A stretch of DNA of 64,000 nt from Korobacter sp963758505. GTDB taxonomy: Bacteria > Acidobacteriota > Terriglobia > Terriglobales > Acidobacteriaceae. Every line of letters starts with the position of its first letter. Position 1 is the first letter of the stretch. The stretch covers positions 2,108,001 through 2,172,000 of the forward strand of contig CAVWVJ010000003.1 of assembly GCA_963758505.1 (NCBI GenBank), in the 5' to 3' direction. Shown piece by piece: positions 42,705 to 50,077 of this stretch. Both the position numbers and the translations under genes were made by a program. Under the pieces are notes generated by a model. The model was not told the DNA's origin, made no database searches, and saw only the letters and a program-made list of their open reading frames with translations.

Positions 42705-43070
42705 CTATTTGGATTGTGAGATGGTGCCGGCGATGACCTTCCAGCCGTCGCTCTTTTTCAGCCACACGCGCATGAACTTCAGGGTGAAGGCGGAATCCGG
42801 AGTTTTGTAAGATCCCCGGCAAGTGACAGTAGCCGCCGTGCCGTGATCGACGACATGCAGTTCGCTGATCTCGACCTCGGTGAACTTGGGGCCACGGCCG
42901 GGCTGGTGAGCAGCGACGATGGTCGGCTTGGCAAGGAATGGGTCGCCCGAATCGTTCAGGACCAGCATATTGTCGTCGAGCAACTCCTCGAAGACTTTTG
43001 GGTCGGGGGCGAGTTCGGCGCCACGTAAACGTTCTTCCAAGTGAATGATTTCCGTTTGAACAGATGACAT
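42705..43070 (-). CDS. NTF2-like/DUF4440 protein inserted between pheS and pheT
   Basis: 121 residues with the SnoaL/DUF4440 cone fold: an N-terminal helix (TEIIHLEERLRGAELAPDPKVF), LLDDNMLVLNDSGDPFLAK, and C-terminal strands (ATVTCRGSY, FMRVWLKKSDGWKVIAGTIS). These small domains act as isomerases, ketosteroid-like enzymes or binding modules; specific function unknown. It is on the opposite strand to its neighbours, and its stop abuts the pheS stop with no gap. It starts 89 bases before pheT. Codon use looks like the surroundings, so recent transfer is not obvious. Confidence 0.82.
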   Translation of the reverse strand: MSSVQTEIIHLEERLRGAELAPDPKVFEELLDDNMLVLNDSGDPFLAKPTIVAAHQPGRGPKFTEVEISELHVVDHGTAATVTCRGSYKTPDSAFTLKFMRVWLKKSDGWKVIAGTISQSK

Positions 43071-43159
43071 GGGCCCTCAGCGGCAATGCAAAGCTTGAAG
43101 GATGATAGCCGCTCTGTTGGATCACGGCAAACAGCAACACCAATGGCGATAGTCAGAGA

Positions 43160-45184
43160 ATGAGAATCCTACCTAGCTGGATACGAGAATTCGTGGATGT
43201 AACGGCAGACGACAAAGCGCTGGCAGAAGCGCTGACCCATGCGGGGATTGCAGTGGAATCGATCGCCGAGGAACAGGGCCGGATCGTGTACGAGATGGAC
43301 CTCACGACCAACCGCGTTGACGCGATGAACCACTACGGTGTTGCGCGCGAAGCCTCCGCGATTTACGACATCGACCTGAAGCCGGTCAGTCCGAGGTTGC
43401 CGAAGGTAGAAGGCAAAGCGAATTTTGCGATTGAGCTCCGAGACCCACAGGGGTGTCCGAGGTACACGGCGCGGATCGTGCGTGGGGTGAAGATTGCGTC
43501 TTCGCCCAAGAAAATCATCGAAAGGCTGGAACTTCTCGGGTCGCGTGCGATCAATAACATCGCCGATGCCAGCAACTACGCATTGTTCGAGATTGGCCAC
43601 CCGACCCACGCCTTCGATCTCGATACCCTCGAGGGCGGGAAGATCATCGTGCGCAAAGCCCGCGACGGCGAGACGCTGAAAACGCTGGATGGCGAGGAGC
43701 GCAAGCTCACGCCGCAGGACCTGGTCATCGCCGACGCCGTTAAGCCGGTTGCTTTGGCCGGGATCATGGGCGGCTTCGACACCATGATCACCGAGAAAAC
43801 GATGAACGTGCTGATTGAATCAGCATGGTTCGATCCGGCAACCATCCGGCAGACAGCGAAACGCCTGGGAATGCACACCGATGCCTCCCATCGCTTCGAA
43901 AGAGGGGCGGATTATGGGATCACTCCGCTTGCCTGCGATCGGGTGGCAGAGCTGATGCTTGAAACAGCGGGCGGCAAACTGGAAGGGGAGGTGATTGACG
44001 CGGTTGCAACCGTGCCTGAGAGGAGAACGATTCAGCTTCGCCGCAGTGAAGTGAAACGTCACCTTGGTCTCGATCTGCAGCAAGAGGAGATCGAACGGAT
44101 TTTGCGGCGCTTGGGATTCCAGGTTGCTCCGGGGAACGATTACTCCGTCCAGGTTCCTGCCTGGCGGCTGGACGTTGAGCGCGAGATCGATGTCATCGAA
44201 GAACTCGCTCGCATCCACGGCTTCAATAATTTTCCCAACACGCTGCCCGCGTTTGCGGGTGCCGTGATCGAACTGCCGGATGAAGCCAAGCGCGCAAAGG
44301 TACGAGAAACGCTGCTCGCGCTGGGTTACAACGAAGCCATCTCGTTGACCTTCGTATCGAAGGAAGATGCCGCCCAGTTCGGCGGAGGCGAGCCGTTGGC
44401 CATCGCCAACCCATTGAACGAGGAACAAGGCTATCTACGCACGTCACTGGTTGCTGGGATGCTGGGCATGGTCGCGTACAACCTGAACCGCGGCAACACG
44501 GACGTGCGGCTGTTCGAATCGGGCGATGTCTTTGAAAAACTGGGGGAACGTTTCGAAGAGGGACGCCGTCTGTGCTTCGCGGCAACGGGGAACGCGATCG
44601 AAACTACCGTCCACACCAAGGCAAAAGCGGTGGATTTCTTCGACCTGAAGGGCGATGTCGAGGACCTGCTGGAGGCATTTGCCCACGGCTCGATCTCCTT
44701 TGACACGCACGTGCCGGAGTACTACCACCCCGGCCGCGCGGCCCGGATCGTGATGGATGGAGCAACCGTCGGTTTCGTCGGACAGCTCCATCCGAGCGTC
44801 GCCGAGGCGCGGAAACTCAAGCAGGACGTGTATCTCGCGGAGATCCAGCTGGAGCAGCTTTTCCAGCATGGGTTGCGGCAGCCACGCTTTGCGGTCATAT
44901 CCCGGTACCCGGCGGTAGAGCGCGATTTCTCGTTCGTCTTCGACGATTCGGTCACGTTCGATCGCGTGCGTGCGGCCGTGGAGGCTCTTAACATCCCCGA
45001 ACTGGCCAGCTTCAGCGCGGTCGAGATCTTTCGTGGAGGATCGGTGCCGGCCGGGAAGTATTCATTCCTGCTGCGCGCCTCGTTGCAATCGTCGGAGCGC
45101 ACGCTGCGTGAAGAAGAAGTGGGGGCGTGGTCGGGACAGATCGTCAAGGCCCTGCAAGGTGTTGGGGGAACGCTGCGCGGCTGA
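43160..45184 (+). CDS. pheT: Phenylalanyl-tRNA synthetase beta subunit, short form without EMAP domain
   Basis: 674 residues, versus about 780-800 for common bacterial PheT. The N-terminal MRILPSWIREFVDV passes almost directly into EMDLTTNRVDAMNHYGVARE, so the roughly 110-residue OB-fold (tRNA_bind/EMAPII-like) domain is missing. The B3/B4 editing region (SNYALFEIGHPTHAFDLDTL, RFERGADYGI), B5 (VPAWRLDVEREIDVIEELAR), the core, and the C-terminal anticodon-binding FDX-ACB domain (SRYPAVERDFSFVFDD) are present. Works with pheS at 41595. ATG at 43160 is weakly supported by AGAGA; no longer in-frame start restores the missing domain. The shorter form may be ancestral in this lineage. Confidence 0.93.
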   Translation: MRILPSWIREFVDVTADDKALAEALTHAGIAVESIAEEQGRIVYEMDLTTNRVDAMNHYGVAREASAIYDIDLKPVSPRLPKVEGKANFAIELRDPQGCPRYTARIVRGVKIASSPKKIIERLELLGSRAINNIADASNYALFEIGHPTHAFDLDTLEGGKIIVRKARDGETLKTLDGEERKLTPQDLVIADAVKPVALAGIMGGFDTMITEKTMNVLIESAWFDPATIRQTAKRLGMHTDASHRFERGADYGITPLACDRVAELMLETAGGKLEGEVIDAVATVPERRTIQLRRSEVKRHLGLDLQQEEIERILRRLGFQVAPGNDYSVQVPAWRLDVEREIDVIEELARIHGFNNFPNTLPAFAGAVIELPDEAKRAKVRETLLALGYNEAISLTFVSKEDAAQFGGGEPLAIANPLNEEQGYLRTSLVAGMLGMVAYNLNRGNTDVRLFESGDVFEKLGERFEEGRRLCFAATGNAIETTVHTKAKAVDFFDLKGDVEDLLEAFAHGSISFDTHVPEYYHPGRAARIVMDGATVGFVGQLHPSVAEARKLKQDVYLAEIQLEQLFQHGLRQPRFAVISRYPAVERDFSFVFDDSVTFDRVRAAVEALNIPELASFSAVEIFRGGSVPAGKYSFLLRASLQSSERTLREEEVGAWSGQIVKALQGVGGTLRG

Positions 45185-45299
45185 CCGCCGAAGTCGCGCA
45201 AAAACGCCGCAGTATTTTTCGCCGGCAGGGCCAGCAACAAACGTGTGCAGTTCTACCTCCATATTCCACAGAAAATGTTGCGTGATGGGGAACGTGTGG

Positions 45300-45327
45300 T
45301 TGAGTTGCGCAGTTTCTGCGCTATACT
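45300..45327 (+). promoter_or_regulatory. Promoter with palindromic spacer, before the coiled-coil/zapA pair
   Basis: -35 TTGAGT (45300-45305) and -10 TATACT (45322-45327) with a 16-base spacer. Inside the spacer GCGCAG-TTT-CTGCGC (45307-45321) is a perfect inverted repeat and may be an operator. It lies 42 bases before the coiled-coil gene. Confidence 0.55.
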
Positions 45328-45368
45328 GCGCTCGAAGCACATTCAAATCCCCCGAGGTTTAGCAGCAC

Positions 45369-45665
45369 ATGTCGGCACATGTCGAAGAAGCCCCGCTTTT
45401 GACTACGAATGACAGCGATTTCCAGTCGCTGGAAGAGAAAGTTTACCGGACGATCGAGCTTTTGAAGGGCGCGCGGGAAGCGAAAGCAGCGGTGGAACGC
45501 GACAATGCTCGTTTGCGCGAACAGCTCGAGACGCGAGAGGAAGAGCTGGAGACCTCGCGGCAGGAGATGATCACGCTGCGCAAGGAACGTGAAGAAGTCC
45601 GCGGCCGCGTCGAAAAAATGCTCAAGCAGATCGAACAGATCGCGGCGGAAGAAGCGACCGCATAG
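45369..45665 (+). CDS. ZapB-like coiled-coil protein
   Basis: 98 residues, mostly one coiled coil: FQSLEEKVYRTIELLKGARE, then KAAVERDNARLREQLETREE and EELETSRQEMITLRKERE, with heptad-spaced Leu/Ile/Val. The early residues (SAHVEEAPLLTTN) are unstructured. It precedes zapA, so a ZapB-type division role (cross-linking the Z ring) is likely, though sequence alone shows only coiled coil. Own promoter at 45300. Confidence 0.75.
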   Translation: MSAHVEEAPLLTTNDSDFQSLEEKVYRTIELLKGAREAKAAVERDNARLREQLETREEELETSRQEMITLRKEREEVRGRVEKMLKQIEQIAAEEATA

Positions 45666-45670
45666 ATTCT

Positions 45671-45690
45671 GGCAGCCTGGCTGCCGGTTT
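45671..45690 (+). terminator. Hairpin with short T-run after the coiled-coil gene
   Basis: GGCAGC-CTG-GCTGCC followed by GGTTTT. Another stem, GTCGCGG-N8-CCGCGAC, lies at 45722-45743. Both fall in the 188-base gap before zapA, which holds no other recognisable feature. Partial termination or processing is likely. Confidence 0.4.
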
Positions 45691-45853
45691 TGCCGCAGGT
45701 AAGGCGACGGCAATGTAACAAGTCGCGGAAGGCTAGCCGCGACGGGCTCAGGGCTCTTTCAGCAGCAAATTACGCCCGCATCCTTGCTCAGGGCGGCGGG
45801 TGTTCGGTCTGGCGACCGCGAACAAACGAATGGCAAACACGAGGGAGAACCAG

Positions 45854-46156
45854 TTGACTCAATCGAACGGATCCGTCCGCGTTGAGATCTTCGATCAAGC
45901 CTACAACCTGCGGGGCTCCGACCCGGACTACATAAACCGGCTAGCGGAGTACGTGGACACCAAGATTCGACAGGTAGCCATGCAGGCGTCCACGGTCGAT
46001 TCAAACCGCCTTGCGGTACTGGCGGCCCTGAACATCGCCGATGAACTGCTGATGATCAAGCGCAAATACGAGTCGGTTGGAGATTTCAGCCAGCGGGCGT
46101 CGCACTTGGCGGGCGCGTTGGACGAGATCCTCAGCGAAGCGCGCCTGGCCGGCTGA
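45854..46156 (+). CDS. zapA: Cell division protein ZapA
   Basis: About 100 residues: VRVEIFDQAYNLRGSDPDYI followed by NRLAEYVDTKIRQVAMQAST, RLAVLAALNIADELLMIKRK, and a C-terminal helix (DFSQRASHLAGALDEILSEA). ZapA binds FtsZ filaments and helps Z-ring assembly. Start TTG at 45854 is chosen because GGGAG sits six bases upstream and the length then fits the family; ATG at 45830 would add eight residues (MANTRENQ). The gap after it holds structured sequence, as often seen where 6S RNA follows zapA. Confidence 0.93.
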   Translation: MTQSNGSVRVEIFDQAYNLRGSDPDYINRLAEYVDTKIRQVAMQASTVDSNRLAVLAALNIADELLMIKRKYESVGDFSQRASHLAGALDEILSEARLAG

Positions 46157-46380
46157 AGTTTCGTCTCTTCGGAGAACGAGCGCGCTGTTTGTAAATTCCT
46201 GCCATCACCGCCCTGCGCCACCTTTCGGTGCGTCGCCAGGGCTTTCGTTTCTCGGTTCAGCAACTCTGAATTGCCGACTTTTTTGCAGGAGCAGCGATTC
46301 ATCCGTTCTTGAGCGGACTCGCAACTCGTTCGGCTCTGAAAGTATTCAGCTGCTCTGGCCGCATCCGCTACACTTGACGA
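46157..46380 (+). ncRNA. Structured gap after zapA, candidate 6S RNA
   Basis: 224 bases without a gene, placed between zapA and the permease pair, the position where 6S RNA (ssrS) sits in many bacteria. Stems seen: GAGAACGAG (46172-46180) with CTTTCGTTTCTC (46242-46253, one bulge), GCCCTG (46210-46215) with CAGGGC (46237-46242), and CACC-TTTC-GGTG inside. GAACGAG could instead pair with CTCGTTC at 46325-46331, giving a rod of about 160 bases. Support is position and foldability only; no consensus match was possible. The plausible terminator at 46253-46284 argues for a shorter transcript. Confidence 0.3.
46253..46284 (+). terminator. Possible terminator after zapA
   Basis: CGGTTCAG-CAACT-CTGAA-TTG-CCG (bulged stem) followed by ACTTTTTT, ending at 46284. 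The stem is modest, the T-run of six is good. Confidence 0.5.
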
Positions 46381-47613
46381 ATGAATATCGGCGAAGCCAT
46401 CCGGATCTCGCTCGTTTCGCTGTGGGCGAACAAGTTGAGGTCGGTGTTGACCCTGCTGGGTGTGGTCATCGCCGTCGCTTCGCTGATCGCGGTCGTTACC
46501 TTCGTGAACGGCATCAACGGCTACGTGGCCGAGAAGATTTTCAATCTCGGTGCCGACGTCTTCATTATCAATAAAACCACCAACGCCATCACCAACGTAG
46601 ATGAATATCTCGACGGCCTCAAGCGCAAGGACATCAAGCTCGACGATTACCAGGCGGTGCTCGACGGCTGTATCGCCTGCAAATATGTGGGAGCCTCGGC
46701 TCCGCTGAACACCGGCAACGTCAAATATGCCGAGCTGAACAGCACGGACACCTATATCCGCGGCTGGACTGCGAGCATGAATCCGATCTATGACCTGGAC
46801 TTGAGTCTTGGCCGAGGAATCACTGAGTCCGATGTCGACAATGCATCGGCGGTGGCGGTGATCGGCGCGGATATCCAGGAGAACCTGATCCCGAGCGTTG
46901 ACCCGATCAACAAGGAACTCCGGGTGGATGGCCGCCTGTTCCGCATAATCGGGGTAGGCAAGCGCCGCGGCAAAACGCTCGGCCAAAGCCAGGACAACTG
47001 GGTGATCCTGCCGATCAGCACCTGGTTCAAAGCCTATGGAGCGCAGGGCCAGAGCGTACGCATTTGGGCAAAGTCTTACGGCGTCGGGTTGCCGCTGACC
47101 AATGCCATAGACGAATCGCGTGTCATTCTGCGTTCCCGGCGGCACGATCCGCCCGGACAGCCGGACAGCTTCGTCATCGATACCAACCAGAGCTTCCTGA
47201 GTCTCTGGTCGAGCATCAGCGCCACGTTTTTCCTGGTGATGATCATCATTGCCTCGATTGCTCTGGTGGTGGGCGGCATCGTGATCATGAACATCATGCT
47301 GGTCGCTGTCACCGAGCGAACCCGCGAGATCGGCATCCGCAAGGCAATGGGCGCCCGCCGCGCCGATATCCTCCGGCAATTCCTTTTCGAGTCGACAGCA
47401 CTCTCGCTCGTCGGTGGCGCGGTCGGCGTGATGGGAGGCATCGCCATTGCAAAATTCGTGACCCTGGCGATCGGTATGCCGTCCGCGATCCGTATCTGGA
47501 CGGTCTTCGCCGGGTTGGTGCTTGCAGCCTCGGTGGGAATCTTCTTTGGGGTGTATCCGGCGAGCAAGGCAGCGAAGCTCGATCCGATTGCGGCGTTGAG
47601 GTTCGAACTCTAA
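46381..47613 (+). CDS. ABC transporter permease, MacB/FtsX type (first of pair)
   Basis: 410 residues: N-terminal TM (SLWANKLRSVLTLLGVVIAV), a large periplasmic MacB_PCD domain (about 45-270), and three C-terminal TMs with the FtsX block (TERTREIGIRKAMGARRADIL, LDPIAALRFEL). A Cys pair (DGCIACKY) sits in the periplasmic domain. It is followed with no gap by a close relative at 47614. There is no ATPase or membrane-fusion protein next to the pair, so the energy source must be encoded elsewhere. Probably exports or senses a lipophilic or peptide substrate, as in the family. Confidence 0.9.
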   Translation: MNIGEAIRISLVSLWANKLRSVLTLLGVVIAVASLIAVVTFVNGINGYVAEKIFNLGADVFIINKTTNAITNVDEYLDGLKRKDIKLDDYQAVLDGCIACKYVGASAPLNTGNVKYAELNSTDTYIRGWTASMNPIYDLDLSLGRGITESDVDNASAVAVIGADIQENLIPSVDPINKELRVDGRLFRIIGVGKRRGKTLGQSQDNWVILPISTWFKAYGAQGQSVRIWAKSYGVGLPLTNAIDESRVILRSRRHDPPGQPDSFVIDTNQSFLSLWSSISATFFLVMIIIASIALVVGGIVIMNIMLVAVTERTREIGIRKAMGARRADILRQFLFESTALSLVGGAVGVMGGIAIAKFVTLAIGMPSAIRIWTVFAGLVLAASVGIFFGVYPASKAAKLDPIAALRFEL

Positions 47614-48876
47614 ATGGCGACGCGCGGCGCGTACGGCGAGGTGGTCAGGATGGCAAAGGACACCATCGTGACCAACAAGCTGCGCTCCACCCTCACGGTT
47701 CTCGGTATCGTCATAGGGATCATGATGGTGATCCTGATCTCCTCGGTGGTTCGCGGCCTGAACCAGAACGTGCAGGACATGGTGGCCTCGATGGGCTCCA
47801 ATATTATTTTTGCGTTTCACCTGGAGCCGTTCACCTTTGGTCGTCCCTCCGCAGAAATGTTGAACCGCAAGGAACTCACGCTCGAGGATGCGATGGCCAT
47901 GAAGGATCTGCCGCATGTGAAATACGTGTCGGCGGGCATTCGTTATTTCTTGCCGCAGTTTGGGACGGGTACCTACAGCGTGAAATACCACGGCAGGCGT
48001 ACCCGAAACACAATTCTCGAGGGCGATACCGCGAGCGTGAAAGACGTTTTCGATCTCAATCTCGCCGCGGGGAGATATTTCAGTCCGACCGACGACGAAC
48101 AGCGAAATACGGTTATCGTCATCGGTCACGATACGGCTGAGACGCTCTTTGGCAACGATAGCGCCCTGGGCAGGGAGATCAACATCGAGGGCCAGTTGTT
48201 TACGGTGGTTGGCGTGAACTCGCGGCAGAAGAGCGCCTTCAGTGGCGGCTCGAACCCGGAAGACAACATCGTTTATTTCCCGTACCACACGTTCAAGAAG
48301 TTACATCCGGAACTGAAGCAGAACTGGATCAGCGTGAAAGCCACGTCGCAAGCTGACATGCCCAAGGCCATCGACGAGATGCGCGACCTGCTGCGGCGCC
48401 GGCGCAAACTGGCGCCCAACCAGCCTGACAATTTCGCGGTCTTCAGCCAGGACGTGCTTACCGACGTATGGAACCAGCTCACCGGCGGCATTTTCATTTT
48501 CATGTTCGCCGTGGCCAGTGTCGCGCTTATCGTTGGCGGCGTCGGAGTGATGAACATCATGCTGGTATCGGTTACAGAGCGAACCCGGGAGATCGGTGTT
48601 CGCAAGGCCATCGGAGCGCGCAAGCGCGACATCCTCCTGCAGTTCACCCTGGAGGCGATAGCCCTCACGGCGGCAGGCGGCGTGATCGGCGTAGGACTCG
48701 GCGCGCTGCTTACGGCCGTGATCCCGCTGATCTTTCCATCCTTGCCCGCCAGCGTTTCGTTATTCTGGGTGGCGATCTCGACCAGCGCTTCGGCAAGCAT
48801 CGGCCTGGTCTTCGGGATCTATCCGGCATGGAAGGCTGCGAACCTTGATCCCATCGAGGCGCTGCGCTACGAGTGA
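47614..48876 (+). CDS. ABC transporter permease, MacB/FtsX type (second of pair)
   Basis: 420 residues with the same layout as its upstream neighbour: NKLRSTLTVLGIVIGIMMVI (TM1), a periplasmic domain of about 230 residues, and TMs with TERTREIGVRKAIGARKRDIL and LDPIEALRYE. ATG 47614 is the base after the upstream stop codon, so the two are certainly co-transcribed. The two proteins differ mainly in the periplasmic part and could form a heteromeric permease. Followed by the HpnI-like gene 37 bases on. Confidence 0.9.
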   Translation: MATRGAYGEVVRMAKDTIVTNKLRSTLTVLGIVIGIMMVILISSVVRGLNQNVQDMVASMGSNIIFAFHLEPFTFGRPSAEMLNRKELTLEDAMAMKDLPHVKYVSAGIRYFLPQFGTGTYSVKYHGRRTRNTILEGDTASVKDVFDLNLAAGRYFSPTDDEQRNTVIVIGHDTAETLFGNDSALGREINIEGQLFTVVGVNSRQKSAFSGGSNPEDNIVYFPYHTFKKLHPELKQNWISVKATSQADMPKAIDEMRDLLRRRRKLAPNQPDNFAVFSQDVLTDVWNQLTGGIFIFMFAVASVALIVGGVGVMNIMLVSVTERTREIGVRKAIGARKRDILLQFTLEAIALTAAGGVIGVGLGALLTAVIPLIFPSLPASVSLFWVAISTSASASIGLVFGIYPAWKAANLDPIEALRYE

Positions 48877-48913
48877 GCGCCGCATCGTCTGATACTCTGA
48901 AGCCATCAATCGC

Positions 48914-50071
48914 ATGATGTACGTGCTCCGATTCCTGGAAGGCCTTACCGTTGCGGGCGCGATCGCCGGAACGGCGTATTACGCCCTGTGTCTGTGGGGA
49001 GCTTTCCGGTTTTTTGTCGAGAGCCGGCGCGTGCCGCCGGCGGACTACACGCCTCCCGTGAGCATCCTCAAACCGCTGAAAGGCGCCGATCCTGAAATCC
49101 ATGAGGCCTTCCGCAGCCACTGTTTACAGGACTATCCCGACTATGAACTCGTTTTCGGCGTGGCGGATTTGAACGATCCCGCGGCAGAGGCGGTGCGGCG
49201 AGTGATGAAGGAATTTCCAGGGCGGGTGATCAAGCTGGTGCAGTGCTCGCCTGCCGGCGGAACCAATCGCAAGGTAGCGACCCTGCAACAGATGTTGCCC
49301 CATGCGCGCTTCGATTACCTGCTGGTGAACGACAGCGACATCCGCGTTGCGCCGAATTATCTTCGCGAGATCATGCGGCCGATGCAGAACCCGGAGATAG
49401 GGATCGTGACAGCGCTGTATCGTGCCGCAGCCGGCAAGACTCTCGGGTCCAAGCTGGAAGCTCTCGGCATCTCCACCGATTTCATGGGAGGCGTGCTGTC
49501 GGCTCGTGAGATCGAGCATGGGCTCCAGTTTGCCCTCGGATCCACGCTGGCGTTTCCGCGCGGCGTGTTTGACAAAGTCGGCGGCTTCACTCCGCTGCTG
49601 GACTGCCTTGCCGACGACTACGAGATGGGTGCGCGGATCGCTCGGGCAGGGTACAAGATTGCACTCGCGCGATGCGTGGTCGAGACCCACCTGCCTGATT
49701 ACTCCTTCGCAGAATTCTGGAAGCACCAACTGCGCTGGAGCCGCACCATCAAGGACAAGCGCAGGGCCGGTTATTTCGGGGTGCTGCTTTCGTTCGGATT
49801 GCCGTGGGCGGTGCTGGCGGTTCTGGCCGCCAGAGGAGCATGGTGGTCGTGGCTTCTGCTGGCGGCGGTCGCCGCTGCGCGGTTTGGTTTAGCGATCTTT
49901 CTATCGACGGCGGTTTTGGCTGACACACGCGGATTGAAGAATTTATGGCTGGTGCCCGTCCGGGATTTCGTGGCGATGGCGCTTTGGATCTGGAGCTATA
50001 TGGGCGACGAAGTTGAGTGGCGCGGGGAGAGATTCACGCTCGACAACGGGAAACTTGTGCGGAGGGACTGA
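48914..50071 (+). CDS. HpnI-like family 2 glycosyltransferase (UGCG type)
   Basis: 385 residues. A TM anchor (TVAGAIAGTAYYALCLWGAF) is followed by the GT2 core: VSILKPLKGADPEIHEAFRS, the D1/D2 region LLVNDSDIRVA, LADDYEMGARI (third Asp) and the HQLRWSRTIK (Q-x-x-R-W) acceptor motif, then C-terminal TMs ending YMGDEVEWRGE. This is the pattern of ceramide-glucosyltransferase relatives, including hopanoid HpnI, that place a sugar (for HpnI, N-acetylglucosamine) on a membrane lipid. Substrate not proven. Convergent with its paralogue six bases downstream. Confidence 0.85.
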   Translation: MMYVLRFLEGLTVAGAIAGTAYYALCLWGAFRFFVESRRVPPADYTPPVSILKPLKGADPEIHEAFRSHCLQDYPDYELVFGVADLNDPAAEAVRRVMKEFPGRVIKLVQCSPAGGTNRKVATLQQMLPHARFDYLLVNDSDIRVAPNYLREIMRPMQNPEIGIVTALYRAAAGKTLGSKLEALGISTDFMGGVLSAREIEHGLQFALGSTLAFPRGVFDKVGGFTPLLDCLADDYEMGARIARAGYKIALARCVVETHLPDYSFAEFWKHQLRWSRTIKDKRRAGYFGVLLSFGLPWAVLAVLAARGAWWSWLLLAAVAAARFGLAIFLSTAVLADTRGLKNLWLVPVRDFVAMALWIWSYMGDEVEWRGERFTLDNGKLVRRD

Positions 50072-50077
50072 AGGAGC

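Noticed and set aside
45928..48288. 786-codon open frame antisense to zapA and the permeases
   Set aside because: Mirror of real codon structure; overlaps two solid genes and a terminator, no recognisable domain.
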